DNA of 64,000 nt from Drosophila persimilis (lineage: Eukaryota; Arthropoda; Insecta; Diptera; Drosophilidae): the NCBI RefSeq assembly GCF_003286085.1, contig NW_020825317.1, forward strand, positions 3,782,001-3,846,000. The letters run 5' to 3'. How positions within the stretch are numbered: the stretch's first letter is position 1; every line of letters begins with the position of its first letter. Position numbers and translations under genes: made by a program. Positions 36,121-46,910 of this stretch are shown in pieces. The notes beneath the pieces were generated by a model. It saw nothing but the letters and a program-made list of their open reading frames with translations, did no database searches and was not told where the DNA came from.

Positions 36121-37017
36121 TGTCGAAATTTGAGCTGTTTGTGTTATATGAAGGCATTAAATTGGGGCGAGACAACGTTCGCCGGGTCCGAAAGCAATGT
36201 GCATATGTATAAGCATAATAAAAGACAAGAAAATATGAAGCTGCCACAAGAAATACTTGATGCAGGGGCTAAGGGACATATTTTGTTTTCCATTGCAAAG
36301 CAGAAAATTTGAAATTTTGGAGTGTCTAAAAATATGCAAAATGTTTATTCCATGAATATAAAACAATATTACAAGAGAGATGTGGGGTCTTAAAAAGATA
36401 CAAAATAATGAATGGCAGGGCGCTGGACACCTATTCTATTCTGACAACTTCCCTCTGCTGCGGGCAGTCAATGACATTATACACCGTCAGTTCTGCATTT
36501 AAGAATATTTCAGGCTACATGTAGCCAGCATTTTTAAAGTGTAAATGCTTAGATAAAAAAACATCCCTTCTAGATTTTATCGCTGCATAAAAGTTGTGGA
36601 ATTTAGTTTTTTTGTGCCCTTCGTGATATGAACTTTGCTCATACGTACAAGAACTTTGTTCCGAGGCTTACTGTGTGGAAAATGTGAAATGTCGAAAATC
36701 ATTTATAACCAGCAAAAAACACGAAGGACCATGGTTGTTGGTTTGTGGCTTATTCCAAAACATACTAAAAATTCATAGTCATTCAAAGTCCATAGCCTAT
36801 TTTTTGTTCAAAGTTACCTTTCGTATAATTGTTTCATTGCTCTGTGCACCGCCATCACAGGGACCGCTCTCTGCTGATGTGGGTCTCTCGTTCACTCAAC
36901 AGTTGTCTGCCCAGCCACTAACAGAAGCTGCGCTAACAGAGCGCTGTTACGCTTACATGAATTAATGATATGCCCACAGAGGCAATGTACATACCTACAT
37001 ACATATGTATGTACATA

Positions 37018-37100
37018 TGGGCTGGTTTCAGAACGAGCAAAAACAGTACCAAACGTTGTGAGTCGCGGCGTATCCCGCACAACTAATACCCTGTACTCTG
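37018..37100 (+). mobile_element. Short DINE-1 fragment
   Basis: AACGTTGTGAGTCGCGGCG followed by ACTAATACCCTGTACTCTG matches the first 60-80 bases of the fuller copies. It is embedded next to a palindromic ACATACATATGTATGT and ends in a GT-rich stretch. Confidence 0.5.
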
Positions 37101-38344
37101 TGTGTGTGTAATACACACTGTGTATGAGCACTTGTGATCTTTTTAGTTTAGCCATTATATGCTAATAATGGATAACGATAAAGAAAGATTTGACGATAAA
37201 AAGAGCAGACAAAGAAAGAAAATAATTTAAACAATGTATTTTATATTCAATTGGCTGTACGATGGCATAGGAAATGAGGAAGAAACCAAATCAAACCTTT
37301 CATATATGTTTAATTATGCATTACTTGTGTGTGCAATACCTTTTGGTTTGAAGACACGGAAGCACGCCATATTTCGTTCCCGCCATTTTCAGTTGATTTT
37401 CTCCCGTTTTCCCTGTTGACGAACTGCCACCAGACCGATCTCAGCCGTACGGATGTCCGTTCTTCCCCAGTCATATTCGAAAGCAGTCTTCTCAATCCTT
37501 CTCTGTTTCTGTACCCTGGATGCTTACTCCGTTTCTCAGTCGTAGCACCGAATGAAGTCACTTGGAAACATTGATTGTGTGATTGGATATTTCCCAAAAA
37601 TGCTCCAATTCTTGTGTTTCGCAACGTAGAAATGAAAGCAATGCCGCAGGTGGCAGAGTCAGTATGGCCATTTCACTTTTCCATTAAGGCAGCAATCCTT
37701 TCGTTTCTGCCGCAAACTGGAATGCTATGCTCACAAACAACGTCCATTAGATTAATGGACGAACAAAAGGATGCGACATTTCTTCTGCTCTACTGTTTGA
37801 TGCCTTACTGAATTACGACCTTGTCCGGAAAGACATGGGACAGCCATGGGATATTGCTTGATCTTAAGTTCTGTGATATGTCATTTGGTTCATATTAACC
37901 ACCGAACTCCCAAATGTAAACCGATCAAGCCATAACTCTTAAGCCATAACTTTTGATAGTTCAAGATTTTTTAGTATTTAAACTTTTTTGCATAAAAATC
38001 ATATCTGGTATATATGTACATATGTATCTCTTCCAGCACGTTCTGATCCACCTGCTTCTCCTGCTCTCTAGCTCCTCCTTCTTCTCTCTCCACAAGCCGA
38101 TCACGCGACTTCTCTTGTTTTTATTCATTTTTATTGTAGTATAGTTGATATTTATTATAATAGTTATAGTCGATAGTTATAACAATAGTTATAGGGTATA
38201 GTAATAGTAAGTTCTGTGAAAATTCATTATGTTCTCATTAACAAACCGACGCTTAAGAATCATTTGGAATATTCTGAAACCCGTTTCCATCCATCGAAAA
38301 CGTCCTTGTTATATTGTCGATTTTTACACCTGATGCAAAATATT

Positions 38345-38600
38345 AGATTTGTGGTGATAGTGGATGTGTGTAACACCCCGAAGAAAGCATTTCCGACCCC
38401 ATAAAATGTCTCAGAGACTAGAACAGCTAGTGCAACCGAATTTTGTATTCAGTCTCCTGTGATATTGCTGTGCATTGTTGGTAAATATCAATATTAAAAA
38501 AGCGAACAGGAACGTTGTGAGCCGCGGCAAGGGACGCGGCTCTACTTTTACACCTGCCACTTAGTCAGTAGCATTTCTCTCATGTCTTTTGGTATCCCTG
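38345..38600. mobile_element. Two partial DINE-1 copies in opposite orientation
   Basis: From 38362 the sequence reads TTTCCGACCCCATAAAATG, then CTCAGAGACTAGAACAGCTA and GCAACCGAATTTTG, which is the reverse complement of the family's 3' half. From 38508 a forward fragment begins, GGAACGTTGTGAGCCGCGGC, then CACTTAGTCAGTAG. The two are head to head with about 30 bp between them, so they are either separate insertions or one rearranged copy. Confidence 0.65.
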
Positions 38601-39470
38601 TTCCCTGTTCGCAAAAGCGATTTCTCTCAATTTTACTCAAACTCGTAATGGAAGATGGAGGAGGAGAGGAACCACAGCCGCGTTTTATGTTGTAAGGTTA
38701 CGAGTAATTCTGGCACCCCATTTATCCCCTTTACACGATCCTCCAACGATCTATCTGATCAGAACTAAAGAATATTTGATCTGTTTCCATTTTTCGTTAC
38801 ATATTTTCTCACATCGATGGATAGCCATGTTTGGACATCTTTAAAAGTTTATAACACTATCACACCCCCGCCACACGGAGATCGTACCACGTGGGTGAAT
38901 GGAGAGGGAGGGGAGAAGAGTACTCATGCATAATTCATGGAGCAAAAATCATTGAAGTAAAATTAATTTATGGCAGGCTCCAGCATGTTGCAGGCTCCGC
39001 CAGCGAAGGCCCACCACCGGGAGCGAGACGAGAGCAGGGTTTTCGCCACGGGCATGGGGCAAGATGGGTGGCTTGGCTGTATTGTAGTTCACATTTCACT
39101 CTAATACATAATTCATGTAGTTTTTTGCATTAATGCGGAGACCGAAACCAGCCCTGGGACGCTCCCCCAGCCACTCCCTTTGGCTGGTCTTTTGGCCAAA
39201 TGTCTAATGACTTAATTAGCCCGATAATGGGGGATCATTTTCCACAGCTCCATATGCCATCACCGCCTCTAACAGTTACACTATTTCCTCCGCTCCATGC
39301 GCTGTATCCACATTCGAGGGCTGTTTGTGGCCGGTCGTAAAGATGCTTCAACCGTGGCGCGCTCGCATAAATCATAATTACATTCGCTCAAGATGTGGCC
39401 CCTGTCGGCAATTAATGAGGTTTCTGTGTCATCTGCCCCCGTCTTCAGGGCGAAGCGAGAGGTCTCTTAC

Positions 39471-39563
39471 CTTTTCACGCAGCATATCCCGTATACGTCC
39501 CGCCTGGTTTTTCGATCGATGCAGCTCCAATTGCAGCTCCAGGCAGCGCTCCTGCCAGTTGAT
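39471..39563 (-). CDS. Second coding exon of the PLEKHH/MAX-1-like gene (coiled-coil start)
   Basis: This exon has 93 nt, or 31 codons, in phase 0 at both ends. It is flanked by a strong acceptor (T-rich tract then CCAG, intron 39564-39628, 65 nt) and a consensus donor GTAAGAGACC at 39470. It encodes INWQERCLELQLELHRSKNQ followed by AGRIRDMLREK. From memory this aligns well with the start of human PLEKHH2 (WKERC, then LE.QL, then QASKIRELL.EK), which opens the family's N-terminal coiled coil. The agreement of frame, splice signals and family motif makes it the best-supported exon in the window. The next exon (expected to continue the coiled coil) was not recognised between 39470 and 1, which implies a very long following intron. 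Confidence 0.82.
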
Positions 39564-39628
39564 CTGGAAAAAAAAGAAACTCTTGAATACAGTGCTGTGC
39601 CCCCGCCGAAAAACCCACGATGTCTTAC

Positions 39629-40369
39629 CTCCGGCAGGGCCTGTCCATAGTTGTTCACCTGATGGACGTCCAGGTGCTCGGTGAGAGCGGAAAAGTGCGG
39701 CCACGGTGCATCGGGGGCATCGAGGGCGGCCAGCACGGGATTGACTGGATTCACTGGATTCACGGGCGGTTGAGGCGCCTCCGCCTGCTTCGACCCCTGC
39801 TTGGCCGGAATGGGCGGGGGCCGTGGAACGCGGCGCGGCATCAGCCGCGGGCTGTTCGGCGTGGAGGTGGTGCTGGAGAGCCGCCCCTGGACCAGCGGTA
39901 TTTGACCACTAAACGAGGTGGCCCGCTTGACCAGCAACGGGGAGCCGTGCAGCGACTGGGAGCCCGACGACCGCCCCGGCAGCTGCGAGGGCAGAGACGG
40001 CGGCTGCTGGAGCAGCTGCTGGTTGAGCAGATGCTGCTGATGCTGCGGCTGGTGCTGCTGCTGCTGGTGGTGGTAGAGGTGCGAGGGAAAGGTGTGCAGG
40101 AAGCCCACGCCGCTGCCATCCTGGGGCCGCAGGAAGTAGTGGCTCTGGTGGCTCTGCGCATAGTACAGAGCATGGGCGCCAGCCGAGGGTGTGGCCCGGC
40201 CCGAGCTGGAGGCCGAGGCACTGGCAGACGGCGAGGGCGACGAGGAGGCCGAACGTCGCCGCTGGTCCGCCGTCGTTGTCGCCTGCACCTGAAGCGACTG
40301 CTGCTGCTGGAGATTCGTGAGCGTATCAAAAATTTGCGATAAACGCCCCAAAGGCACTTCGTCAGACAT
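39629..40369 (-). CDS. First coding exon of a PLEKHH/MAX-1-like (PH-MyTH4-FERM family) gene
   Basis: This exon starts at ATG 40369 (MSDEVPLGRLSQIFDTLTNL) and encodes exactly 247 codons. It ends in CCGGAG followed by GTAAGACA (donor at 39628), so the splice phase is 0. The protein is low-complexity and probably disordered. In order it has an N-terminal VPLGRLSQIFDTLTNL segment, a Q run, a Ser-rich stretch, H/Q repeats, a proline-rich PRRVPRPPPIPAK stretch that could bind SH3 domains, and a triple NPV repeat near the end. The family identity rests on the next exon, not on this one. PLEKHH/MAX-1 proteins are cytoskeleton-linked adaptors that carry PH, MyTH4 and FERM domains further C-terminal; those domains are not in this window. 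A possible 5' UTR acceptor (TTTGATCTGGCAG) ends at 40398, so an upstream noncoding exon may exist. I think the D. melanogaster counterpart is CG43867, recalled and not checked. Confidence 0.8.
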
Positions 40370-40605
40370 TGACGTTGCAGGAGAGCAAGAGAGAGAGCTG
40401 CCAGATCAAAGAGAGAAGCAGAGAGAAATGCTATACAAATGGATGTCAAGCCAATATTTTTTAGAAAAAACCCCGTTCCACTGACTAAAAAAAGTCCAAA
40501 AAAGCTTAAATTCAAACCAAAATCTGTAAATAAGGCTAGCAAAATTGTTGCCAAGTGTACTCGAGGGCCTTAAGGGTATACTGAATTTTATTGGATGGAA
40601 GAAAC

Positions 40606-41113
40606 GTGAGATAGACGTGAGATATGTAAGAGTAAGAAGAAAGCGTTTCCGATCCCAAGCAAATCGAGGGGCGCGTTGGGAGTCGCTGATACGGCCGCGA
40701 CTCTACACTTATACGCGATACTCAATAGTGTGCGAGAGAGAGACAGCGTAGCCACTGAAATTTCATTTGTTCCGTCCGGCTATAATAATGAGCCTGGAAG
40801 ATATGGTCATTCCCTAGGATGCTGCATTTTTCGTTTTCTCGTATCTTCAAAATTATGGATGCCAAAGATTTTTGTCTTTTGTGGAAGCGGAAGACGGGGT
40901 CCCAGGAGCCTGGATACCAAATTTCGTTGCCCCAGCTCTTACGATCTCTGTGAACGAGGCCTCAAACCAGACGGACAGACGTACGGACGGACATGGCTCA
41001 ATCGACTCGGCTGTTGATGTTGACTTTATGTCGGTCGGAACCGCTTTCTTCTGGGTGTTACGCACATCCATTTTCCGCACACCCCTGTACTCTTTTTGAG
41101 TATCGGGTGTACA
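40606..41113 (+). mobile_element. DINE-1 copy between the PLEKHH-like and 137-aa genes
   Basis: The main copy runs from AATCGAGGGGCGCGTTGGG (40664) to the terminal GAGTATCGGGTGTAC. It includes the promoter-like CTACACTTATACGCGATAC block, a shortened GAGAGAGA block, ATGCCAAAGATTTTTGTC, and a GACR microsatellite (40970-41000). It then has ATGGCTCAATCGACTCGGC and the GTCGGAACCGCTTTCTTCTG end. A small reversed scrap (GAAAGCGTTTCCGATCCCAAG) precedes it at about 40640. The element fills much of the roughly 1-kb gap between two minus-strand genes and may carry part of the regulatory DNA. Confidence 0.75.
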
Positions 41114-41330
41114 AAAATCGAAGATTTCCCCTTATATTACTTTGAAAAAGCCAGATCTGACGGTAAAAAGCTGACTTTGCAACACTGAGGCCCGAGTGCT
41201 CGAAAGTCTATGGAGATACCATTGAAAAACGCTTTAGTTTTTGGTGGCTCTGCCGTTGGTTTTGTGTATTAATTCGAGCCTTAGAAGAGTAGGCGAGTAT
41301 TATTTAGAAACTATAGTAATTTTGAAGTAT

Positions 41331-41744
41331 TCAGTTCCATCCAAAAAGGCGGTGGATGATGCCGCGCCTTTCCGACGCAGCCTCCTCAGTATCGTCACCA
41401 TCCGTGGACTCAGGGGCAGGCGTGGGTTGGGGTGTTTGTGCGGGCGGCACCGGGGCCACGGGCAGCACAACAGTGGAGTCACGCCGCTCGTTGGAGGTTT
41501 GCGAAGGCACCAGCGGCGTCCCCGGAAGTGTGGCGACCACAGCCGAGGCCAGCGCTATTGTATCCTCCGAGGTAGGGATCCGTGCTGGAATGGTGCTGGG
41601 AACTGCAGTGGAGGTGGATGCCGCGTCCTCGGTCGTCGTCTTCTGGGCGGCATCTTTCTCTGTCTGCTTCTGTTCGGCGTCCGTGTTCTTCTGATGCCCC
41701 TTGGAACGGGAGCTCTTGCCGCTAGTCAACCTGGGAAGCTCCAT
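41331..41744 (-). CDS. Small gene encoding a 137-aa disordered protein of unknown function
   Basis: A single open frame runs from ATG 41744 (MELPRLTSGKSSRSKGHQKN) to a stop after GIIHRLFGWN. It is supported by a spliced leader. An AG acceptor (TTTTCCCTTGTAG) ends 3 nt before the ATG, and a GTAAGT donor lies at 41806, which gives a 59-nt intron. The first half is Lys/Gln/Glu/Thr rich. The middle is Ala/Thr/Pro/Val rich, with an ALASAVVATLPGTP segment and PVAPVPPAQTPQPTPAPE. The acidic DGDDTEEAASE stretch precedes a short hydrophobic-aromatic tail. There is no signal peptide, no clear membrane span and no domain that I recognise. Codon choice is typical of Drosophila genes (many C/G third positions). 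It lies head-to-tail, about 1 kb upstream of the PLEKHH-like exon, with a DINE-1 copy between them. A lineage-restricted or testis-expressed gene is a guess only. Confidence 0.78.
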   Translation of the reverse strand: MELPRLTSGKSSRSKGHQKNTDAEQKQTEKDAAQKTTTEDAASTSTAVPSTIPARIPTSEDTIALASAVVATLPGTPLVPSQTSNERRDSTVVLPVAPVPPAQTPQPTPAPESTDGDDTEEAASERRGIIHRLFGWN

Positions 41745-41747
41745 CCT

Positions 41748-41806
41748 CTACAAGGGAAAATAGCAAGGATTGATCTCTCACTTTTTTTCCTCAAAATTGT
41801 ACTTAC
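41748..41806 (-). other. 59-nt intron in the 5' UTR of the 137-aa gene
   Basis: The intron begins GTAAGTACAATTTTG and ends ATTTTCCCTTGTAG, both on the minus strand. Its length is typical of a short Drosophila intron. It separates the Inr-bearing leader from the coding exon and is the main reason to believe the 137-aa frame is a real gene. Confidence 0.72.
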
Positions 41807-41872
41807 AACCGATTTGGATCTGGATTTGGAAAATGTGTAGGTTGTGTTTTGTTGAAAATCTCAGGCTCGACT
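41807..41872 (-). promoter_or_regulatory. Initiator and 5' UTR exon of the 137-aa gene
   Basis: On the minus strand TTTCTCAGTCGAG contains a consensus Drosophila initiator, TCAGTC, with the predicted +1 A at 41872. About 66 nt of leader follow, ending in CAAATCGGTT and the GTAAGT donor. No TATA box is seen at -30 and no good DPE at +28. The call rests on spacing and splice sites and has no transcript evidence. Confidence 0.5.
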
Positions 41873-43175
41873 GAGAAACTAAACGAAAACTCTAGACACA
41901 AGGCCCCAAAATACCTGAAAGGTAAGTCTTCCAGGCCTTCTACGATCGTTAAACGAAATCTAAACTGTATTTTCCATTTATTTAGAGCGATAATCGCTTT
42001 ACATCAGGCTCATTTTTAGCCTTGAATTCAACCAAATTTCTATCTGCTAGTAAGTGGTGGGTTTTCCCCATAAGAAAGAGAGAAACGTTTCGGAGACGCA
42101 GCAGCTGCGAAAACCTTTTACTCTCTCGCTCCCACTCGCTCAATGAAGACGCAGTTAAGGGTGGGTTTTCATGCTTGTAACATGTGTGAGAGGGAGAGAG
42201 AGGGGGTACGACGCTCTCGCTCACACCAGGAAAGACTACCTAAGAATTGTCGTTGTCGTCCTCGTTCTTCCCGCGGAATATAATCAGCAACGAATTAGCA
42301 TTCGATAATGGGCAAGTGCTTCGGTTGTGGCCACCCCCCCTGCAATCTGGATAGAAAGGATAGGTATCAAATCTGACACATGTCAAGTGTGTGCTATCAC
42401 TACACAGTCGCCTCTGCTGTAAATCTACGTGAAAGTTCTGTTACACATTTCTACCAGAAAAGGTAAGTGCAATGGCTACCCCTATACACCGTACATGGTA
42501 CAGTTTGCGATTCAATACCACCCGACACCAGAATGTACGTAACCTAAAATTGTTCGAGGCGCTTAAATGTCACTGCCAAATTCTGTTGTGGTCCCTCAAA
42601 GCGCGCCAAAACAAGGCTTTGTTTGCAATTTTTGGCTTAAACTGACTCCATCAAATGCCTGCAAAGTGCGTGCCAGCTATTGGCAGTGCAAACATTGTCG
42701 AGAGGTTGAAGGACAGTGTTGAAAGTGCCATCTTCTGTTGTGTTTTTTTTCTTGCTTGCAGAATGCTTTTAAGGTAAATACATCGTTTTGTATGTATGTA
42801 CATATGCACCTGCAGTGGTTTCATCTAATATTTTCCCACTTTGAGGATATATTTCTCATTTTTTGGCTTACAATAACCAGTCGACAGTTTTGAGCTAAGG
42901 TCTCCGGCTTACCAAAGATGTGAATTAGAGATCTGCGTGGCTCCATTCAAAACGCAAGTCCATTGGGCTGTGGGCTTCATAGCTTCCGAATTCTGTTTTA
43001 TTTGCTAGAAGGAAGAAGTGGAACGGAAGAGCCTCAAAAAGTCGAATTACCCGAATTGTTGCATGCGCACTCCATGCACTCATTCGTTGCTCGTTCTTCT
43101 CTTCCTTTCGCACAGCCACAGCAAGGCAGCAAAAATTGAGCCGGAAATCTTAGTATTTAAAATATATATCTAGCC
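41873..43175. other. Noncoding DNA upstream of the 137-aa gene
   Basis: It contains a short plus-strand frame at 42308 (MGKCFGCGHPPCNL) and, further on, a consensus donor CCAGAAAAG|GTAAGTGC at about 42462. They could be a leader exon, but nothing downstream supports a gene. Confidence 0.4.
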
Positions 43176-43179
43176 ATGT

Positions 43180-43795
43180 TTCGCTATGTACACTATGTAC
43201 TACAAATGGTAGAAATCGATGGAAAAATGAAGAAGGAACATTATCTTTATATTTTAGAACCCATTTTGTCAAATTTTATTGACAAATCTGTCTTCCCCAT
43301 ATCCGAGATCACTTTCCAGCAAGACGGTAGCCCGACGCACACAGCTAAATTCGTGAAAAATCGTCCCAATAATTCGAGTTTTCGCCTAATCCAGTGGCCA
43401 GATCTAAGTCGCATTGAAAATCGATGGGCTCTGTTTAAAAAACATTGGAAAAGTAGGAGTCTGCACCAAAGGGATTGGGTGAGTCTTTCGGACCGAGTGA
43501 AGTCGGAGTGGCACATGATACCTTGCCAGCACCTACTAAATTTAGTCGAGAGTGTGCTTATTCTTATTCGGAATATGATAAAAGCTAAGGCCCTTTAGAA
43601 CAAACATTCTTTGTTTTTGAACAAATTTAAATCTCTTAAGGAAAAGGATCTCTTTGAATTGAAATTATTGTCTTTTTTCATTCTCTTTAAATTAAAGAAT
43701 CTAAAGAACTAAAGATTGATGAATTTTTAAAGATTTTACAGGCGTTTAAACTGAAAAATGATGAACATGTATCGACATGTGCTCGCCACTGTATG
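43180..43795 (+). mobile_element. Tc1-like transposon remnant: C-terminal half of transposase
   Basis: The open frame 43176-43598 reads MVEIDGKMKKEHYLYILEPI, then ITFQQDGSPTHTAKFVKN, IQWPDLSRIENRWALFKKHW and VKSEWHMIPCQHLLNLVESV. This gives the second catalytic Asp (QQDGSP) and the Glu (IENRWA). The spacing between them is 30 residues, not the usual 34, and the SPDLN motif is eroded to PDLS, so a short in-frame loss is likely. The N-terminal DNA-binding half is missing. A possible 3' terminal repeat (ATGTGCTCGCCACTGTA) ends near 43794. Confidence 0.75.
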
Positions 43796-44061
43796 TTTGT
43801 TTTATGAAACTGTGTGCAATACTTGCACCAAAAAATATTATCCTTTTACCACAAAAACAGCTGTTATTCTTCTCCAAAGTTGATAGCACTGAGTCCTGCC
43901 CAAAAAACAGAAGAGGCAAAAAATAGCACGCATTCGAAAGAATTCGGAAACAGCGTATACGTCATCGCACTCACTCACTTCAATTCTTCCCTGAATTCGT
44001 TTCGCGCAATTCATGCGACCTATAATATAAATATATTCGTATAATAATGTAAAAATATATA

Positions 44062-45420
44062 CAGGGGTGGTCAAAAGAATTTACACAACTAGTTTTATTT
44101 TTGCATGTTAAATTCCATAAATTAAAAAAAAAAACTTTTATTCCAAAAACATTAATCAACTAGCAAACGAATGAGAGAAGAATTGGAAAAGATAACTATT
44201 ATTCGAATAAGGAGAAGCAAATGAAGTGTTGTCCATCAGTTGTCAAAAGTATTTACACAGATTTTGTATGCTGCAGAAGCATTTGCACAAAACTTAATAT
44301 TTATTATGATTTAATGATTTTTTTGAAATTTTTTGGATGAATAATTTTAATAATGATTAATATTTAGTGATTCCACCTTTGGCATCAATAACTGCCTGGC
44401 CTGGCTGGAATTGATTACAATGGCGAGCATATCCAAGATCCAATTTCGACCAAATTTCCTTTACTTCCTTACTTCCTTTTCGGTTCTTATCAATTGTTCT
44501 TTGTCCTTTAATTAACGACCAAACATTTTCAATAATATTGAGATCAATATAAGAACAGTCACATTCAGATCTTGTAAAAATGTAGTTGGTGCTGATGCGT
44601 TGTGGCATGGAGCATTATCTTGCTGTAAAATCCAGTCGGTGATGGGAAATAACCTGTCACCAGACACAAAAGCATGTTCATTCAGTATAACCAGATACCG
44701 GGCCTGATTAAGTGTGCCTTCTATTGGAAAGAAGTCTCCAAATCCGTAGTACGCCATACACCCCCATAACATCACTGTGCCTCCCCCAAATCTGTTCATA
44801 GGTTGCACTGAATTTTGTTTTTTTGCTTCTCGTAGATGCATAAATCTTTTACAGAATGAGCCTTGGAACTGGAAAGCTTCTTCATCTGTCCATAAAACAT
44901 TGTACCAAAACTCCTTTGGTTTTGTAATGTATTCCAATGCGAAAGAGAGGCGTTTTGCTTTATTTGGCTCGGAAATTTCTATTATTTTTCGCACTGTACA
45001 CGTTCGCAAGTCGATCTAATTTAATCTCCGACGTATTGTGGCATCACTGAATTTTGGCCAATCAATTGTTGCGAGTCTGCTGACAATTTAACTGGGCTTA
45101 TCGACGGATTTTTATCGACTATGCCAATTAACCGTCTACATTCCCGTTCATTCATCGCTTGTTTCCTTCCACTTCTCTTTAAATTCGGTAAATTTCCATT
45201 AGTGTCCTTTTTCTTTTCCAGATTAAACAGATAAACAGTTCTTCTACAAATTTTGTAAGCCTTGGCCAGTTCCGATGCTGAAATTCCACTTTTCAATTTT
45301 GTAACGATCTCTGATCGAGTTTCAACAGACAACTGCTTTGTCTTCACCATTTTACTTGGTTAATATTAAATTTTAAATTAAATTTACTTTTTGCAACTGC
45401 AATAAACTAAAAAACGACTG
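44062..45420 (-). mobile_element. Bari/Tc1-like transposon with decayed transposase
   Basis: The left end is CAGGGGTGGTCAAAAGAAT just after a TA (44060-44061), as expected for a TA target. A second copy of the core GTCAAAAGTATTTACACA occurs at 44242, 172 bp further in, giving the subterminal direct-repeat layout of Bari-type elements. The transposase lies on the minus strand from 45350 (MVKTKQLSVETRSEIVTKLK, HTH). It continues through RTCTVRKI, VLWTDEEAFQFQGSF with the first Asp, GGGTVMLWGCMAYYGFGDFF and WILQQDNAPCHNASA with the second Asp. It ends IIENVWSLIKGQRTIDKNRK then DAKGGITKY at 44357. At least two frameshifts separate these parts. The right inverted repeat was not found. Confidence 0.8.
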
Positions 45421-45479
45421 CACCAAGTCAAACCAAGTCTAAGAATAAGCTATAATTTGCATCCTATAAAAATAAGGAA

Positions 45480-46910
45480 ACAAATATATTTTTATTCAAA
45501 CTTAAAAAGATTTTAGTTAATTAGTAATTTCCGTGTTTATATCAAAGTTTAAGCTTAACAAAAGTGATGGAATCAAGCCGAAATCAATAAAACGTATATC
45601 CTCCTTTAGCTTCAATAACTTTTTGAAGTCGCCGTGGTACAGAATCCACTAAATTTTGAACAATTTCTGGAGATACATACATATCTCTTGCCAAAGAAAT
45701 TATCTCCTCTCTCGTTTTGTTTAACGAAACTGTTCTTTTTCGTTTCAAAAGAGACCAGACGTTTTCAATAATATTTAAATCTGGGCTTTGAGGAGACCAG
45801 TTTAAGGTGGCAACACCAACATCCCTCAAAAATGTGGAGATCATTCGTGCTTTGTGGCATGGGGCATTATACTGTTACAGGATTAGAGACTCTCCAATCA
45901 GCCTATTACTCGTACCGGAGGGGAATGCGTGTTCATTCAGCGTGTGTAAATAATTGCCCTGGTTTGTGGCATCGAGCCGGTGATAGAAATGAAGTCTCCT
46001 AGCCCACTGTAGGCAACACATCCCCAGAACATGACAGAGCCTCCGCCATGGCTCACTTTTTGACAAACTGGCCGTTTCTTGTTTCTTTGCTCTGTGGGCA
46101 TTCTTATAAAAACTTTAGTTTTTGATGAGTTATACTCAAATGAGCTTTCATCAGTCCACAGGACGCTTCTCCAGAACTCCTTTGGCTTATCCACGTACTC
46201 CTTTGCAAAGGCCAGTCTTTTTAGCTTGTTTGCCTTTGTTATAAGCGGCACGTCCTTGGACTTATGAGTGTTAAAATTCCCTTCCTTCAAACGTCGTCGG
46301 ACTGTGTGTTCACTGATTGGGTTCTCTGCCGTCAAGTTGAAGAAGTCTGCAGCATTTTGAGGCTTCAAAAACACATTTTTTTTAAATTCGCGTAGAAGGA
46401 CTCGATCTTCAGTTGGAGTAGTTCTACGCTTGGCGCCTCATCTGGTCAAGTTTCTTAAGCCATTATGTTTTTTTAACTTATTAATTTGATAGTGCACAGT
46501 TTGACGAGACACTTTAAATTCATTTGCAATCTCTTTTATTGCCGTTCCAGCGTTAAACTTTGCTACCATTGATGATCTAACGTCTAAACTTAACTCAGTC
46601 GTTTTTCCCATTTCCTTAAATTGCTTAAAATTGCATTCCTTTGCAACCATTAAAGTTAAATGCAAAATTTATTTGGTTGTGTAATGCCCAAAAGTGAAAA
46701 AACATGTGCACAAAGATCTCGTCAAAATAATTATGCCAAGTAAAAAATCATTGTTCGTGCAAAAGGTAAGCCACATAAAATTTGGCATGCATAGAGCTAT
46801 AATTAGATTCTTTGTTTTGCTGATCTTTTTCGCCCCGTTTTTTAACGGTACTAAGCGAAGCTAGCTTCAATAGTTACCAAAAGGTTTCGTCAAAATAATT
46901 ATGTATTTTT
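45480..46910 (-). mobile_element. Second Bari/Tc1-like transposon, decayed, with right-end direct repeats
   Basis: The minus-strand transposase pieces run from 46627 (MGKTTELSLDVRSSMVAKFN, HTH with SRQTVHYQINKLKK). They continue through NPISEHTVRRRLKEGNFNTH, SVLWTDESSFEYNSSKTKVF with the first Asp, and GGGSVMFWGCVAYSGLGDFI. The last piece is SPQSPDLNIIENVWSLLKRK with the Glu, ending AKGGYTFY at 45584. The QQDNAP block is missing or degraded, and several frames are needed. On the right side a 16-nt perfect direct repeat, CGTCAAAATAATTATG, occurs at 46720 and 46888, 168 bp apart, as in Bari subterminal repeats. The left end was not located. The element is related to but distinct from its left neighbour. 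Confidence 0.78.

Larger units (their letters stand above)
36121..39470. other. Noncoding DNA with DINE-1 scraps, presumed intron
   Basis: Besides the DINE-1 fragments, it holds an ATAGTTATA-type short repeat (38145-38210) and palindromic ACATACATATGTATGT sequence near 36996. This stretch follows the exon-2 donor and should be the start of the giant intron. Confidence 0.55.

Noticed and set aside
39620-40554. 240- and 237-codon frames overlapping the PLEKHH-like exon
   Set aside because: They are shadow frames of the real exon 39629-40369. The Arg/Leu- and Arg/Pro-rich content is typical of wrong-frame reading of CAG/CAC coding DNA.
42308-42470. MGKCFGCGHPPCNL mini-frame followed by a GTAAGTGC donor
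   Set aside because: The frame closes after about 19 codons, before the donor, and no downstream exon is seen.
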